Made by a program: the position numbers and the translations under genes. From Hyperoplus lanceolatus (taxonomy: Eukaryota; Chordata; Actinopteri; Uranoscopiformes; Ammodytidae): a stretch of DNA of 64,000 bases. The stretch spans positions 4,622,501 through 4,686,500 of the forward strand of contig CM049397.1 of NCBI GenBank assembly GCA_026929865.2, in the 5' to 3' direction. Within the stretch, counting starts at the first letter, position 1, and each line of letters begins with the position of its first letter. Of this stretch, positions 1 to 64,000 are shown one piece after another. The notes under the pieces were generated by a model. That model made no database searches. It was given only the letters and a program-made list of their open reading frames with translations, and was not told the DNA's origin.

Positions 1-32229
<32,229 letters not shown>

Positions 32230-32300
32230 GTCCACCTTTACGCTGCTTCTGATGGGAGAAACTTTGGAAAACCCTACATTCATGAGTGCAAGCACACCGA

Positions 32301-32343
<43 letters not shown>

Positions 32344-33339
32344 CACTCAGGCTGCCCGCTGACCCATTGCCTGTACATAGTTCAGTGTCAGTCCTAGACC
32401 AATGCATCAAACTGCACAGACAATTTGTGACTTGTGCTTTCATGGGAAAGATCCACGCAGTAGAGTTGGCTGCAGGTCGTCCGCTGCTCTATACGGATGG
32501 AAGAGAATCTAATTTATAAGATGTAAATATTGCTGGTGAGTTTTTATAGATAAAGGGAACAGTCGGGCTGGTAAAAGACGTCTATTTTTTTTAATAAATT
32601 AGTTTCTAAAGATGTTGCAGGGAGATTAACTATGTCGTCGGTTAAGAAATACAATATCAGCATTTCATCAGAATCCCAAAAAAATGTCAGGTGAGGTTTT
32701 CTTCAAAGCAACATTTGATCACTCGTTGATATATCGCGATGAGGCCGAGGTGTGAGGAGGCGACACTTTGCACACAGAGATTGGATCTGAGCAGGACTTA
32801 AGAACGTGTTCTTGTTACTGGACCAGTCTTCTTTCTTTGGATCATATGCACGGTCCTCTTGACTCAATAGCCTTTATATATATATATATATAACTGCATA
32901 TGATTGCTTTGTCCACAATTGTCGTACGGCCATACTTTGTAAAAACAATTATTAAGCAATGTTTCTGGCTCCAAGTGTTCTTTGTGTTGTTTTTTTGGCA
33001 AACCCAAGATGGAGCAAACCCGCAGCTCTGCCTCTGATGCCGGACTTGGTTTGCTCTTAGCCTGCCTCCTCCACTGCTGCTGCTGCTGCTGCCTATGGTA
33101 CAGATGTCTCGTTTCTGTGCAGTGATTTGAAGTGTAGTTATTGTCAAGAGGAGCCACTGAGACCACCTCTATCAATGAGCATGAGTTACTTAGAGCAACG
33201 CTTCTTTTTCTCTCTCTTGGTTGTTCTTTTCTGTATCATGTATTCACTTGAATTTGCATTTACTAAGTAGACATTGATGTTAGACAGTAACTTAAGATTT
33301 CCTTAATTTTTAGAGATGTATACCAGTACATGCATTAAA
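32230..33339 (+). other. cit: Probable cit 3' UTR with candidate polyadenylation signals
   Basis: Follows the cit stop codon with no coding ORF of interest. It contains a CA microsatellite (32302-32341), an AATAAA hexamer at 32593-32598, and a weaker ATTAAA at 33334-33339 just before a GT repeat. The mRNA end cannot be fixed from sequence; the first hexamer would give a UTR of about 0.4 kb. Confidence 0.5.
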
Positions 33340-33370
33340 CATGATGATGCTGAAGTGACCGTTTTCTTCT

Positions 33371-33471
<101 letters not shown>

Positions 33472-33842
33472 TGGCGAACTTATCCATTGGGGGCTCCAGG
33501 CGAACAGTGATTTGGGTGCCCTTGCATCTACCGGTCTAATGTACGCATAATGAGATGATACTCCATACAAACTATACATACAATGCGGATGTTATTTAAA
33601 GTAACGTTACTTCAAGAGAGTAATTAATGCTCATCAGGGGTCCTCTCCATCACTCCATCACTCTCATTCTCTCTCGAACAAACTCCTTTGGGGTTGGTGA
33701 GCATGTCGTTTCCTCCCTCGATCGCTCTCCTATGCAACCCTACTCCTCAGTAGGTTCTCTGTAAAACTCCTGCTGGTCACATTGTATGGTCTCATAACCC
33801 CCCTCAGTATCTCAGTGCTTTGACGGTGGGACTTTTAAAAAA

Positions 33843-34473
33843 TGCCCAGATAAGGGTTTGAACACAAAACCTCTGGGTCTCTAGGGCTCCTGCTGTCAGA
33901 CTGAGCTAGTTCTCAGTCGACTCTAGACTGTGCTTTCATCTCTGTGCTTAGGATATTGAAGTTGAAAAATTCCACGTTGGCAGAATGGGATTTGAACATA
34001 CAACCTTTGGGATGCAAACCTCACATTCAAAAGTGTCACTGATCAACCCACCAGGCCACATGCTCTGACACATTGTGACCTGTTCTCCAGGCAGTTAGGC
34101 GGGTTGAACTTAAAAATGTTCAGGAAGCAACACACTTAGCCTCCAAATGGAGTGCTATCCAGTGGGATTCAAACCAGTCACCACGAGGTTGCATCGCTCC
34201 ATTCTGTCCTGATCAGGTTTCAAACAATCAACCTTTCGGTGACTCTTCTTACTGACTGAGCTGGGAACATTTCTGTGGACAATTGTATTTCTTTGGGTTT
34301 TAGATTGGAAAAATTCCAGTGTGTCGAGGAATGTGTTACGTTTCATAGTGACTGTACATGAGTAAAAGACTCCATTATAACACTTTTTTTAAATTGCTTG
34401 TTCAAGGACTTGAACTCATAACTCCTGGTCTCCCAAAGCAAGCGTCTAGCCTCATGAGCTACTCATCCAGACA
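33843..34473 (-). repeat. Tandem array of five tRNA-like units
   Basis: On the minus strand, five divergent units end in B-box-like words: TGTTCAAACCC (unit 33843-33916), TGTTCAAATCCC (33984-34060), GGTTTGAATCCC (34156-34206), TGTTTGAAACC (34206-34268) and GAGTTCAAGTCC (34404-34473). Most also have an A-box-like start (TAGCTCAGTCTG, TGGCCTGGTGGG, CAGCTCAGTCAG, TAGCTCATGAGG). They are separated by similar A-rich linkers. None folds convincingly as a functional tRNA by eye; they are tRNA-like relics or SINE heads. Confidence 0.6.
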
Positions 34474-34830
34474 ACTATCTCACAAACAGATAAAGTTTTA
34501 CTGTGTGGTTTGGGTCGTTGTCCTGCTACAATGTCCACTGGTGCCCAAGGCCGAGTTTCTCTGCCAACTGCCTGATGAAATCTTGGTGCATTAGGTTCCC
34601 ACCACCATGTTTGACAGTGGGTATGGTGTTCTAAGGGTAGGTATGTGTATGGATCTGAAAAGGTAGCACACTAAAGTCATTTTGAAAATCAAAACATTTC
34701 TTAAAATGCCGAAGTGTAACACATTAAAAAAATGTCAACATTAACACTAGCATTTATGTGGTCCTTAACAACAAAATAATTTAATTCAGATTCTTTCTAA
34801 AAAAAACAAGTGTAAGTGTGCAGTTACTCT

Positions 34831-35739
34831 TTAAAGCCACTATGAGTAACTTTCTCAGTTGGCGGCCCCTTTGGACAAAAGCGGTAGTATTTTTACAACG
34901 CCAGCTGTCGTAAAGCTGTTTTCTAGCGTGTGCCGGCCATGTGAGTGTCAAATGATTAGGACGCAGTATAGTGCATGTCCGTGTGTTGAAAGTGTGAGGG
35001 CACCGGACTCTTTTTGGCTCCGTGAGAGTGGTTAGTGACTCTGCATCAACTAATGCCAGTCAGTGCCACACACACCTGATTGCAATTAGTGGAGCTGAAA
35101 GATTCCGGGTCCTCACAGAAAGCGAATGAACGAGAGACTGTAGTTTGTATGGATCACGATTAGGTAATGTGTTTATGTTGTTGTAAATAATGACTATTTC
35201 AGATGAATAATGGTCATCTGATGATGGTGAAGCAAAGTAAACTTTGTTTTAGTAGGCTACCGCTCATTCATTTAGGAGTAAACACTGCAGTCTAGTTCGC
35301 TCCCGTGAAATTGTGAACACGTTGCTTGGCAACGCCCTCCTCCTGCCCGTCTATCACTCTCCCTTTTAGCTTTTCTTCATTGCATTTTCTTTTTTTTCTT
35401 TGATGGTTCAGCCCCGTTATCAGTCATTATGACGACAAATAACTGTCTCAAACAAGGCTCCCGCTCCCCTTCTCTCACCTGGAGGGATAGGCTTCTCAAA
35501 TCGCGTCGCTGCGCTACACTGAAATCTGCGACCAATATGGATATGTGACCATAGAGCATGCCTGCCCAAACATAAAATCGGACTGGGTATGTGACCAGAC
35601 CAAATGCAGTAATAAAAACTATATAAAACGTCTTTCTTTGCACTGGTGGTCTCGTTTGCAGTTAAAGGTAATTTATGATTATCAGAGGAAACATGAGGCT
35701 GTTTAAAATATATTTAAATGTTACTCGTAGTGGCTTTAA
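34831..35739. mobile_element. MITE with TTAAAGCCACTA termini
   Basis: Left TTAAAGCCACTATGAGTAAC and right GTTACTCGTAGTGGCTTTAA are a 20-base inverted pair with one mismatch; TTAA is at each tip. About 909 bases, no transposase ORF. Confidence 0.8.
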
Positions 35740-35821
35740 GTAATTACAAAGTTTACATATCAACATCTCAAGAATAAACAGTTTAAATACAAATACAAGT
35801 TTATTAAATACAATGTAAACA

Positions 35822-35823
<2 letters not shown>

Positions 35824-35880
<57 letters not shown>
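35824..35880 (+). repeat. CA microsatellite
   Basis: About 28 CA units. Confidence 0.9.
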
Positions 35881-35883
<3 letters not shown>

Positions 35884-36139
35884 TACACTTGATAAAGACA
35901 AATGTAATCAAAATAATTTCTCTTTAATTAATCTCTATGAAAAAATTATGAAGGAAAAATTTATTATATCTATATTTGCCGGATGTTTAAGAACTGTTTG
36001 TCTATTTTCAGTGAGAGGAACTTGTTTCAATAAGACATAAATCTCTTTATAATGACGCCTCTTTACTGCCATCATGTGGCCGCAATGAGGTACTACACCC
36101 ACAGACATTTATGGAGTCAGTCCAGTAGTTCTCAATCAG

Positions 36140-36548
36140 TTAAACCTGCAGTGTGTAGAATTTTGGGTTTTATTTCCTAGCAGACTTTGTAGAAGATAAT
36201 TGTAATATCAATAAGTGCTTTTAATTTAGTGCATAATAGCTGAAAAAAATGTTTCGAATATTTTTTTTCCCCTTAGAAAGGGTCTCATATATGTCCATAT
36301 TTCTCCATACCTTGGACCAAGGCATTGGCGTCGCCATGTTGGAAGCGTCATGGTTGGAATCATAGACATTATAAAGGATATGGTCTATGGTTGGAATGTC
36401 ATCAGGTGCATTGTTTAGAATTTAGAATTGTTCTTGTCCTTGAAGACCACTGTAGCTTCTGTTATTATTCAAAAGTGGTGGGGTTACCCAGGGATTGTTG
36501 CATTCTAGAACTTTCTTGATGATGTCATATTACACACTGCACCTTTAA
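36140..36548. mobile_element. MITE family B, copy 2
   Basis: Starts TTAAACCTGCAGTGTGTAG and ends TTACACACTGCACCTTTAA. Its right TTAA is shared with the left TTAA of the family A copy that follows. Confidence 0.8.
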
Positions 36549-37085
36549 AGGTTCAGTAAGCGGAATGGTCAGTTTAGCTAACTTTGTGTCTGTTACTGCA
36601 GTTAGCGGTCCCGAGCGGTCCCCTCGCTCGTCCCTACGTCACCACATTAATGCACTGCGGTCTTCAAGCAGCGAGTTATCTAGCATCATCTCAGATCCAT
36701 AAGTAAGGGATTAAGTATAGCGAACGGGTCACTTGCTAGAAATAAAGGCAAGCATCCCGCTTATTACTGAATCAAATTACTTTGATTCTCAAAGTGCCAT
36801 GTAATATGTGTGATATAACATTGTAGGCGCACACACATTCACCCATTTGTCACTGTGCACGTGCACCGGCACTGAGACGGGTGCCGGTTTGTAGCGTTCT
36901 CTCTTCTGATTGGATACCAATTTCGGGATCCCCGAAAAGTTTATTTGTCAATTACATGCAGAGTGAGTGACTGTCTGAGAGATGGGCTTTATGAAACGTG
37001 CACACTATGCAAGTGATCACTGTACGAATAAAGAGCGATCTCACACTTATATTAAACTTAAATAAATCACTTACTTCATCTTTAA
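36545..37085. mobile_element. MITE family A, copy 2
   Basis: Starts TTAAAGGTTCAGTAAGCGG and ends CACTTACTTCATCTTTAA. It matches 4554-5048 over its length, with a small internal insertion near 36700-36820. Confidence 0.8.
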
Positions 37086-37873
37086 ATCCTATTCAGAGTG
37101 TTAGTGCAGTGTGCAGGCGTCCTCCTGTGGCCATCAATCATTACTACAACCACACTGGTCGCTAGGAGTAATTACATACAACACGCAACATGTTTGGTTG
37201 AAAAAAAGTGTTGTGGTTGTTAATAAACTTGCGTTGTAAAATTGTATTCACCGTTTCATAGCATCAATGCACTAAATCAGTTCATATCTGAGAATGAAAG
37301 CGGACAAAACACCAACTTTATTTCGACAGAGCACACGAAAAACCTTGTGTTATTAGGAGGAGTATGCTACATTCTGTTGGCTTCACTAGCTGTAACAGTT
37401 GGCTAATAATCAGGTTTAGTGGAGCAAGAACTATTGCCACTAACTTCATGAGCATTAACAACTCTCTTGAAATAACGTTATTTTCAAGCGAAACCTCAGT
37501 CCGCATTGCATGTATAGTTTGTATGCAGTATCATCTCATTATGCGTACATTAGACCGGTAGATGCAAGGGCCCCCAAATGACTGTTCGCCTGGAGCCCCC
37601 AAATGGCTAAATTCGCCACTGTTTATCTCGTCTCTCCCTATCTTCTCCCGCCATATACTCTTTTGAATTTTACGCCGTAGACGTGTAGTGCAGACTGTAG
37701 TGCACGGTTGGCAGAAAGACCGTCAAAACGTGAATAATTAGACATCCTGATGATACTTTTGTAAAGAGATCTTTATAAAAAACAATAAATATGGGGACAA
37801 AATATAAAGAGGGCATTTTGGGGGATCCCTGGGCTTCAGGCAATTGCCTGGTTTGCCTCATAGTACAGCCCGC

Positions 37874-37876
<3 letters not shown>

Positions 37877-37932
<56 letters not shown>

Positions 37933-38328
37933 GGCCGATCTTTTCCCCTGTGAGATCACTGAGAGCATGAGTAATGAGGTGCTATAAGAAGTCAACATAG
38001 TAGGTTCATCTAGTTTATTTCTCCTTTAATTTCTACAACAATGTAATGCTCTTTAAAGTAAATCCAACAAAAACAAAATATTCAGACTGAACAAGGAGCA
38101 CTTGTTGTTACAGGAGAATTGCTATGTACAGCTACACACTCCTCTGACAGACCAGAAGATTCAAAGTGCTTATCAAACAGAAGGGGGAGAGAGACAAGAA
38201 GGTTCAAAGTGCTTATCAAACAGAAGGGGGAGAAAGACGAGGAAAATCCAAGAAAAAGCAAGAGTGATCCCTTTGTCAGAGACCCGTAATAAAACTGCTT
38301 GGCACCAGTCTCCACCGTAGGAGACACA

Positions 38329-38364
<36 letters not shown>

Positions 38365-39663
38365 CACACCAATGCTCAATGCATCCACACACACACACAC
38401 ACTCACACGGAGTGATAACTGGGCCGTTGCAGCGACGCCTCTGGTAGAGCGCGTCAGTGTGAGTGGAGAGAGAACTACAACATATGCAGACTGAAAGGGA
38501 AAGAAAAAAAATAACTAAGAAAAAAAACAGCAAAGGATCATCCTAGCAACATGTGTGTTAAGTGATGAGCTGCTCATCACGTTAGCCAATCCGCCTACAC
38601 ACACACACACACACACATATTCATCATGCTCGTAACAATACTGAAAAGCACAGCATGCTTTCAGTTGTTATTCTCTATGCACTCAGTGGCAGTGTCTTCT
38701 TAATGTCATGTGCAAAAAAATTGCCTTTTTTTTGTTGTTGGGACAGTTCACATTCATGGATTGTTTTTAAGAGACAAGCATGGCGTCCCACATGCCTGTG
38801 ACGGTGGTGAAAACACAGTGTCAGAGTGGGGACACAACTGATACAGGGCCGTTTAGCCATCAGCATCAAACTTAAGCCCTGTGTTGATGCTCTGTACTTA
38901 AAGAGATCATGAACTGTGAAGTGTTTCAATATTTAGGGCATAGGCATATACATTTGGGAGGAGTGTAAAGGCATGGAATAAATCGTGTGTTAAAAAAGGA
39001 GCATTGATCTTGAATAACATCAGCACCATAAACAGTCTTAAGGTGTAGTCATATATTCCAGTTTATCTCCGTAGATGAGAGAACATTTCCTTTTGCCTGC
39101 ACATTAACTGCACTGATACCACCTAGAAGAAATCCAATCAGTAATGAATGGTGGGTGAAGCTAAGGACACTCTAGTCACCCATAACAACGCGTGTTCAAG
39201 TGTTTTTTGTAAATATTCAATTATCATCTATGAGGGGGCCAAAAAACTACTAGTGCTCTCTTCTGTTTGAATGGCCAGGGCTGACTGGAACAACACTTGA
39301 AAATCTGTTGTTGTTCTGAGCACAGAAAACATCTGCTTATCCTACCACCACATCAGTAGGGGATCAGCTAATACAACAGCTCCACTGTGGTCCAATGGTA
39401 GTTGTCAAATCACACACACTTGTATTGGTGTGTTCTTCCCTCTTATAGGCAACAATTTGTCACTGTGTGTCTGTATGAAGCACACGTGGGCCATCTGCTG
39501 ACATGATTAGGAATAAAAAGATTGGCAGGCTCCAAAATAAAGTCTCCATTAAAGAGGGAAGTCTGCACTTGTCTGCTGTACCTTTGATTAACAGAGACGG
39601 TTCACCAATACCAACAAAGGCCATTCTTGATGATGTAAAAGTGAAAAGCAACTAGAAACTGTG

Positions 39664-39704
<41 letters not shown>
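37877..39704 (+). repeat. GT and CA microsatellites in the intergenic/3' UTR region
   Basis: Runs at 37877-37931 (GT), 38334-38361 and 38389-38402 (CA), and 39661-39704 (GT). Sequence ending at about 37876 (CCCGCCTCTG) looks like a second hAT-type terminus. Confidence 0.7.
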
Positions 39705-39707
<3 letters not shown>

Positions 39708-42342
39708 CAGAGGTCGTGTTTGTAGCTGGGTTTGAATGGAGTAATGTTTGTGTGTTCAGGTTGCTTGTTTTGGACCACTGTTCTCTCAGTGCATAGGCGT
39801 CTCATTGGCTACAAACACTCGTTCTGTCTTTTTGCTTTTTGCATTTCAACAAGAGATCACCAGAGGTGAACTAATGCTAGATGTCACCTCTGACTTCACC
39901 CTTCTTCCCCCTCATAATCAGGGATCATCTACTAAATCCTGCTCTGTGATTGGCCGATACCAAACAGACGTAACGAGCGTCAGCATAGCCACAGATCATA
40001 ACGCTCTCTCTCTCATTCTCAATCTCATAAACACTGATTATCCCGTGGCAAATTGAATTGTCTGGATATAATAATAATAAATTAAATCAAAGCATTTCAA
40101 AGGGGCAAACCACATCAAAACAGGACACCCTGCTTCTCTATCTAAAAAACAAAACTAAAACTCTTATCTTCAAACAGGTTGCAAAATATGTTTTTTTTTT
40201 CCTGAAATGAATAAAGAAATAAAAAAAATAATAATAATTTTGGTGACTAATTAAGTGAGCCACTATTTAAGGATTATATACATGTTTCTCTTAAATGCTA
40301 TATAGGTATCTGAATATATTATTTATTCATTTATTTTACAAAAAAAGAATGTGTGTGTGTGCAAGGAGGTCATTGAATGGTTGTCAGGCAGAGCGGGTGT
40401 CTCAGTGAAGCTTCTCTGACATATTTCATGAGTGGAGAGTTACAGACTTTTGAGAAATAAGAGCCCTTTCTGCTGCCACTGCTCTGCTCCATCTATCAGC
40501 CAATCAGATCACAAGTGCAGATCACAAGTGAGGTCGTGCCACTCATTCCAAAAAAAAAAATTAAAATACGCCATCTTTAGAATTCGACTACGGAAGTTTA
40601 AACGTGTCCGATTCACTTGTGATTTCCACTGAAGGACATAAAAGGGAGAGAGACATCCAGATCCCAGTGCCTGCTGGGTAAAAAATAATAAGAATGAGGG
40701 GGCATGATGGTACGGCTAACAGGAGAGATGACTCGGTCAGCCAGTCAGCTATCAGCTGTTAAAGGGCTGCACGTTCTAAAGTGTCCATCACTAAATACAG
40801 TCCCGCCGGCTGGCTGTGTTCACAAACCTCCTCACTGTGGTACAGATGAGCATTGAAAAGGAGTTAGCTGTTCTGGGGCAGAAATGTCCTCAAGCTTTAG
40901 GATTCCAACATCGAGTCTGCTCTCTGGGCTGAATCTAACACACGTTACACCCAAAGTCAAAGCTGATGCTGACAAAATGATTAGTATTTTTACCTTTTTT
41001 TGTGTTCACCTGTCAATCAGCTATAAATACGCACACACCTACACGTTTGTGCCATTCTGGGTAAAAAAGCTGAGAAAAAAAACTCGCCAAACCAAAAAGC
41101 AAGCAGATACGCAGAGTTGAGATTCAGCCCAGAGCACAGCAATAAAAGGGTCAGTTCACCTAAAATAGACAATTTAGGATTTTCCAGAGTAATGGGGACT
41201 GGCCAGGGGGCTATCAGTGCTACTCAGCCTGTGAAAACAGCTGTGCCTCTGTGTCTCTAGAGGAGCTCTGCCAAGTCAGAAAAAAATATGATCATTTATG
41301 TCATAGTGATGTCATCATTTCTCCTTTGGAAGAGAAACCTCAATCTCAGATGTAAAAGCTGCCTGGAGATGGCTGGCTACCAGACAGACAGTCATTTTAA
41401 AACTATTAAAACACTATTTTTAGTTGTTTTTGGAGGAAGGCCTGTACTGGGGACTACATTTTGTCATACACATTATCAAAATTAATCAAATTTTAGTCGT
41501 TTTTGATATTGTGTGTGTATATATATATAAATATATATATATAATACAAACACACACACACAGGAAAAACTATGACTTGATAAAAAAAAGTATTGCAGAT
41601 TTTTTCAAAGTAATAGTTGCAGCCCTTATTCAAATCACATCCACTGCATTAAATGTAAATACATGGTTAGCAAAAATCAAGAGGTAAATGAAGACAAATG
41701 CTTCTTTTTTTGTCATTTGGGGTGAACTGACCACTTAAGTTTTTCCTTGAACACGTGTTAGCATCAGCTATCCAGACACTTGTAAAGCTTCTAAAGGGAC
41801 TCGCTCTCATGATTGCCAAGAGTTTTTTCCACCTGGCTCCTGATCTTACACCCACTGGAGTCCAAGCAGGGAGATGATGGTACTGTAGGAGTCTGATGAA
41901 GAGAAATCATTCAAAGATTCAAAGTCCTCTGAGAGACCTCCGTGAAAAGACCTTCTCTGTCTGCACCAGGATGTCCACACTCACTCCTCTGGCCTCCAAA
42001 GCTGTCCCGTCACTGACACAATCCTTGGGGGGGGGGGTCAGATGCACCATTCCCTCTCTCAAACACACATACACTCACTCACTCACACTCCGCCCCTGTG
42101 CACAGCAATCGTTCAGAGCGCTCAGAATCTTGCCAACACCTCATCCTGTATATACACATTAAAGTCCACATCTGCAGCACACACCCAAATACACACACAT
42201 TAAGTTTGTGGGACATTCTGTGTAGCTCCTGCGCTCTTCTTCTTCTTCTTCCTCTTCTTCTTCAGCAGTGCGCCTGTAGCCAGCGGCTCAGCCCTCCTCC
42301 AGTCCTGTAACGCTCAGCTTGGAGCTAGCTGTGATTGGTGTG
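38024..42342 (-). other. mtmr3: Probable mtmr3 3' UTR and 3' flank
   Basis: Sequence downstream of the mtmr3 stop on the minus strand. It is low in recognisable transposons compared with the rest of the window, which fits a long 3' UTR (mammalian MTMR3 has one), but its end cannot be set. Minus-strand AATAAA hexamers occur at 40327-40322 and 38029-38024. It includes several short CA/GT runs and a CTT-rich tract at 42237-42262. Confidence 0.4.
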
Positions 42343-62084
<19,742 letters not shown>

Positions 62085-64000
62085 CTAAAGAGAGGGGAAA
62101 AAGGCCTGTTAACTTTACTGAAGCACTAGCAACTTTAACAACCAAACCCTTTCTTTTTTATTATGGCTTTTGAAATATGTCCAGATAAGACTGGCTGAGT
62201 GCTTCCTTATTTTACACTCCTGTCACGCAACTTGTGCATTCACGGCTTTAATACCTAAGATGTAATCGGAAATTGTTTGGGGGGGGGCGAGGGGGGGTAA
62301 AAATCTGTGCTCAATACCATCTTAGGAAGCACTCACACTAGGCATTTCGAACCCTGCCCAAGCACGATTGACGGCTCAAGTCTAGATAGTTTGAGCAGTG
62401 CGAGTGCTCCGTACCACGCACGAGCACGGTGGCACGGCACGGTTGAAAGACGCTGGGCTTCGGCACGGACAGCGGTCCTGACGTCAATATATTTGAGACT
62501 GTTCCCCACAGCCCAATTCGTCCATGCGCACAACAAACCATTGAAAAAATGTTGCCTAAGGGTTTGCATTGGTCTGATATGGAGGTGGAATATTTGCAGC
62601 ACATTTTGGCCAAGGCCGGATCTTTAGGAGCAGTGTGAGTGCAGGCCGGAGAGGGGGGGGGGTCAATCGAACTAAAGCACAGCATGGATCAACTCGCCAA
62701 GTGTGAGGGCGTCCTCCATACTAGTACGTTTATTTGGGTGGAAAAAAAAGAGTCATGACGGAAATTTGACAGTGCAGCGTTTATCTGCTCCTTCCCACCC
62801 TGGCTAACCTACTATAATCAACCCTTATACCACAAGCCATATAACAGATGACACCAACATACAGTGATTTAAAACCTGGGAAAAGACCAGGTAATACATT
62901 CACGCAAGACCATGAAGAGGAGAGTCTAAATCAAATCATAGATGTGTTTTTTGTTTAAAGCCAGTTTCAACCAGCAGGATTTCATCAGGGCCGAATGTTT
63001 GAGGTCACCTTAGCCGAGATGAGCAGATCTCACAGAGGACGCCTATCAGAGGGGAATGCTTGGCATGTATATACAAGCAGAGTCAAGAATCATTTCCTCA
63101 AGGACAATCTGCTTGAAAAAAATAAAAGAGTTTGGCCCTGTGCTTACAGAGATGGACAGGAATCTATTGGTCCGGAGCAGAGTTTAGTCTGGACAGTGTG
63201 CAAAGAAAGATAAAGGTGGTGGAAGGAGATGATGACACATAACAGCACAGGCTTGTGTGATGCTGGCTCAGCATTTGCCCAGCTGATACAGTCTCTGTGC
63301 TAAGGCCAGGCAGGGGACAGCCACCACTCAGCGCTATGTTCAGAACACAGACACTGTTCAACAGACTATGTGTCCACCCCGGGCAGGTTATGTCACCCTG
63401 CAACGATACAACTCAAATATGTAGTGGTGAAAAAAACTGAAAGCCGCCCTGCTTAGACTGCAGCCCCCGACAACCTTTGACTACATGATGTAAGCGTCTG
63501 CTTCCTGATAAACACAGCTGATCGAAAGTGAAAATCGATGGAACGTTTCCGACTGGGCAGACGGCATTGGAGTCAAACAGGACACACAGCAGTCATTAGC
63601 CCCTTTTACACAGCCAGTGAAAGCCGGGAATATGCCGGCCTTTCGGCCCTCCGCCCTGCAGTTTAAATACGACAGTTGCGGAACGAGGGAAGAAAGGTGC
63701 GAGAGATTGTTCCGGGAATTTTACTACCTCGGGGGGTAGTAAGATTCCCGACACAATCAGTTCCGCCTCTCTGTTTAAATGCTCCAGCTTGTTGTTGCGG
63801 ATCAGGGGGGCGTTTGACGTTCCATAGCCTACGTTCTAAACATGCGACCATGTTAGCAGTTGAAGGATTTGTGTTTAACATTAATCACGGCGTCCTGATG
63901 TCCCGTAAAAATCACCAAATAAAAGGAACGGCGTATAATCTAGCTGTTCATAAGGTCCGTTGCTCAATCCAAACCCCCGCGCTTCATTTTGCAGAGTGTA
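62085..64000 (-). other. mtmr3: First visible mtmr3 intron or 5' flank
   Basis: No exon with a clear ATG and donor found on the minus strand. 62310-62640 looks like an inverted-repeat element (AGCACTCACACTAGGC / GAGCAGTGTGAGTGCAGG). From about 63599 (CCCCTTTTACACAGCCAGTG) a further repeat, resembling fish MITE ends, runs toward the window edge. Confidence 0.4.

Noticed and set aside
33843-34473. Calling the array functional tRNA genes
   Set aside because: Boxes are degenerate and acceptor stems do not pair convincingly by eye; kept as tRNA-like repeats only.

Overview
The window is vertebrate, almost certainly teleost fish DNA. Its genes have small exons with GT-AG introns. Dinucleotide microsatellites are very abundant, and the introns and intergenic DNA hold many short inverted-repeat transposons (many ending in TTAA), Tc1-like relics, tRNA-derived SINEs and LINE tails. 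No bacterial-type operon, CRISPR array or plasmid/phage feature is present.

Two protein-coding genes account for all the credible coding sequence. (1) Positions 1-32229, + strand: the 3' two thirds of citron (cit, citron Rho-interacting kinase). I place 31 constitutive coding exons and one candidate in-frame microexon. They encode about 1,374 residues: the long coiled coil, a basic/low-complexity linker, a C1 zinc finger, a PH domain, a CNH domain and a basic Ser-Pro tail ending in the PDZ ligand QSSV. The kinase domain and the first part of the coiled coil lie upstream of the window. (2) Positions 42343-62084, - strand: mtmr3 (myotubularin-related protein 3), a phosphoinositide 3-phosphatase. 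I place 17 exons encoding about 1,215 residues, with a PH-GRAM domain, a PTP domain with an intact C-S-D-G-W-D-R active site, a long acidic disordered exon, a coiled coil and a C-terminal FYVE finger. Its initiator methionine is probably in an exon upstream (>62084) that I could not place. The two genes are convergent, tail to tail, about 10.1 kb apart.

Layout: 0-15.5 kb cit coiled-coil exons; 15.5-20.4 kb linker and C1; 20.4-25.7 kb PH; 25.6-29.6 kb CNH; 29.6-32.2 kb tail, with a fold-back Tc1 relic in one intron; 32.2-42.3 kb intergenic, dominated by a ~4.15-kb inverted-repeat element that contains a tandem array of tRNA-like units and nested MITEs; 42.3-62.1 kb mtmr3; 62.1-64 kb 5' flank or first intron of mtmr3.

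Both products act at membranes and in cell division or trafficking (citron in Rho-dependent cytokinesis and neuronal scaffolding, MTMR3 in PI3P/PI(3,5)P2 turnover), but nothing in the sequence suggests co-regulation. The most interesting signals are a 24-nt in-frame microexon in cit that would insert an RVTF (PP1-docking type) motif, CA repeats that repeatedly sit right after cit 5' splice sites, a second possible in-frame cassette exon beside such a repeat, the tRNA-like array inside a transposon-like element, and a Tc1 element made of two inverted copies of its own transposase 3' end.
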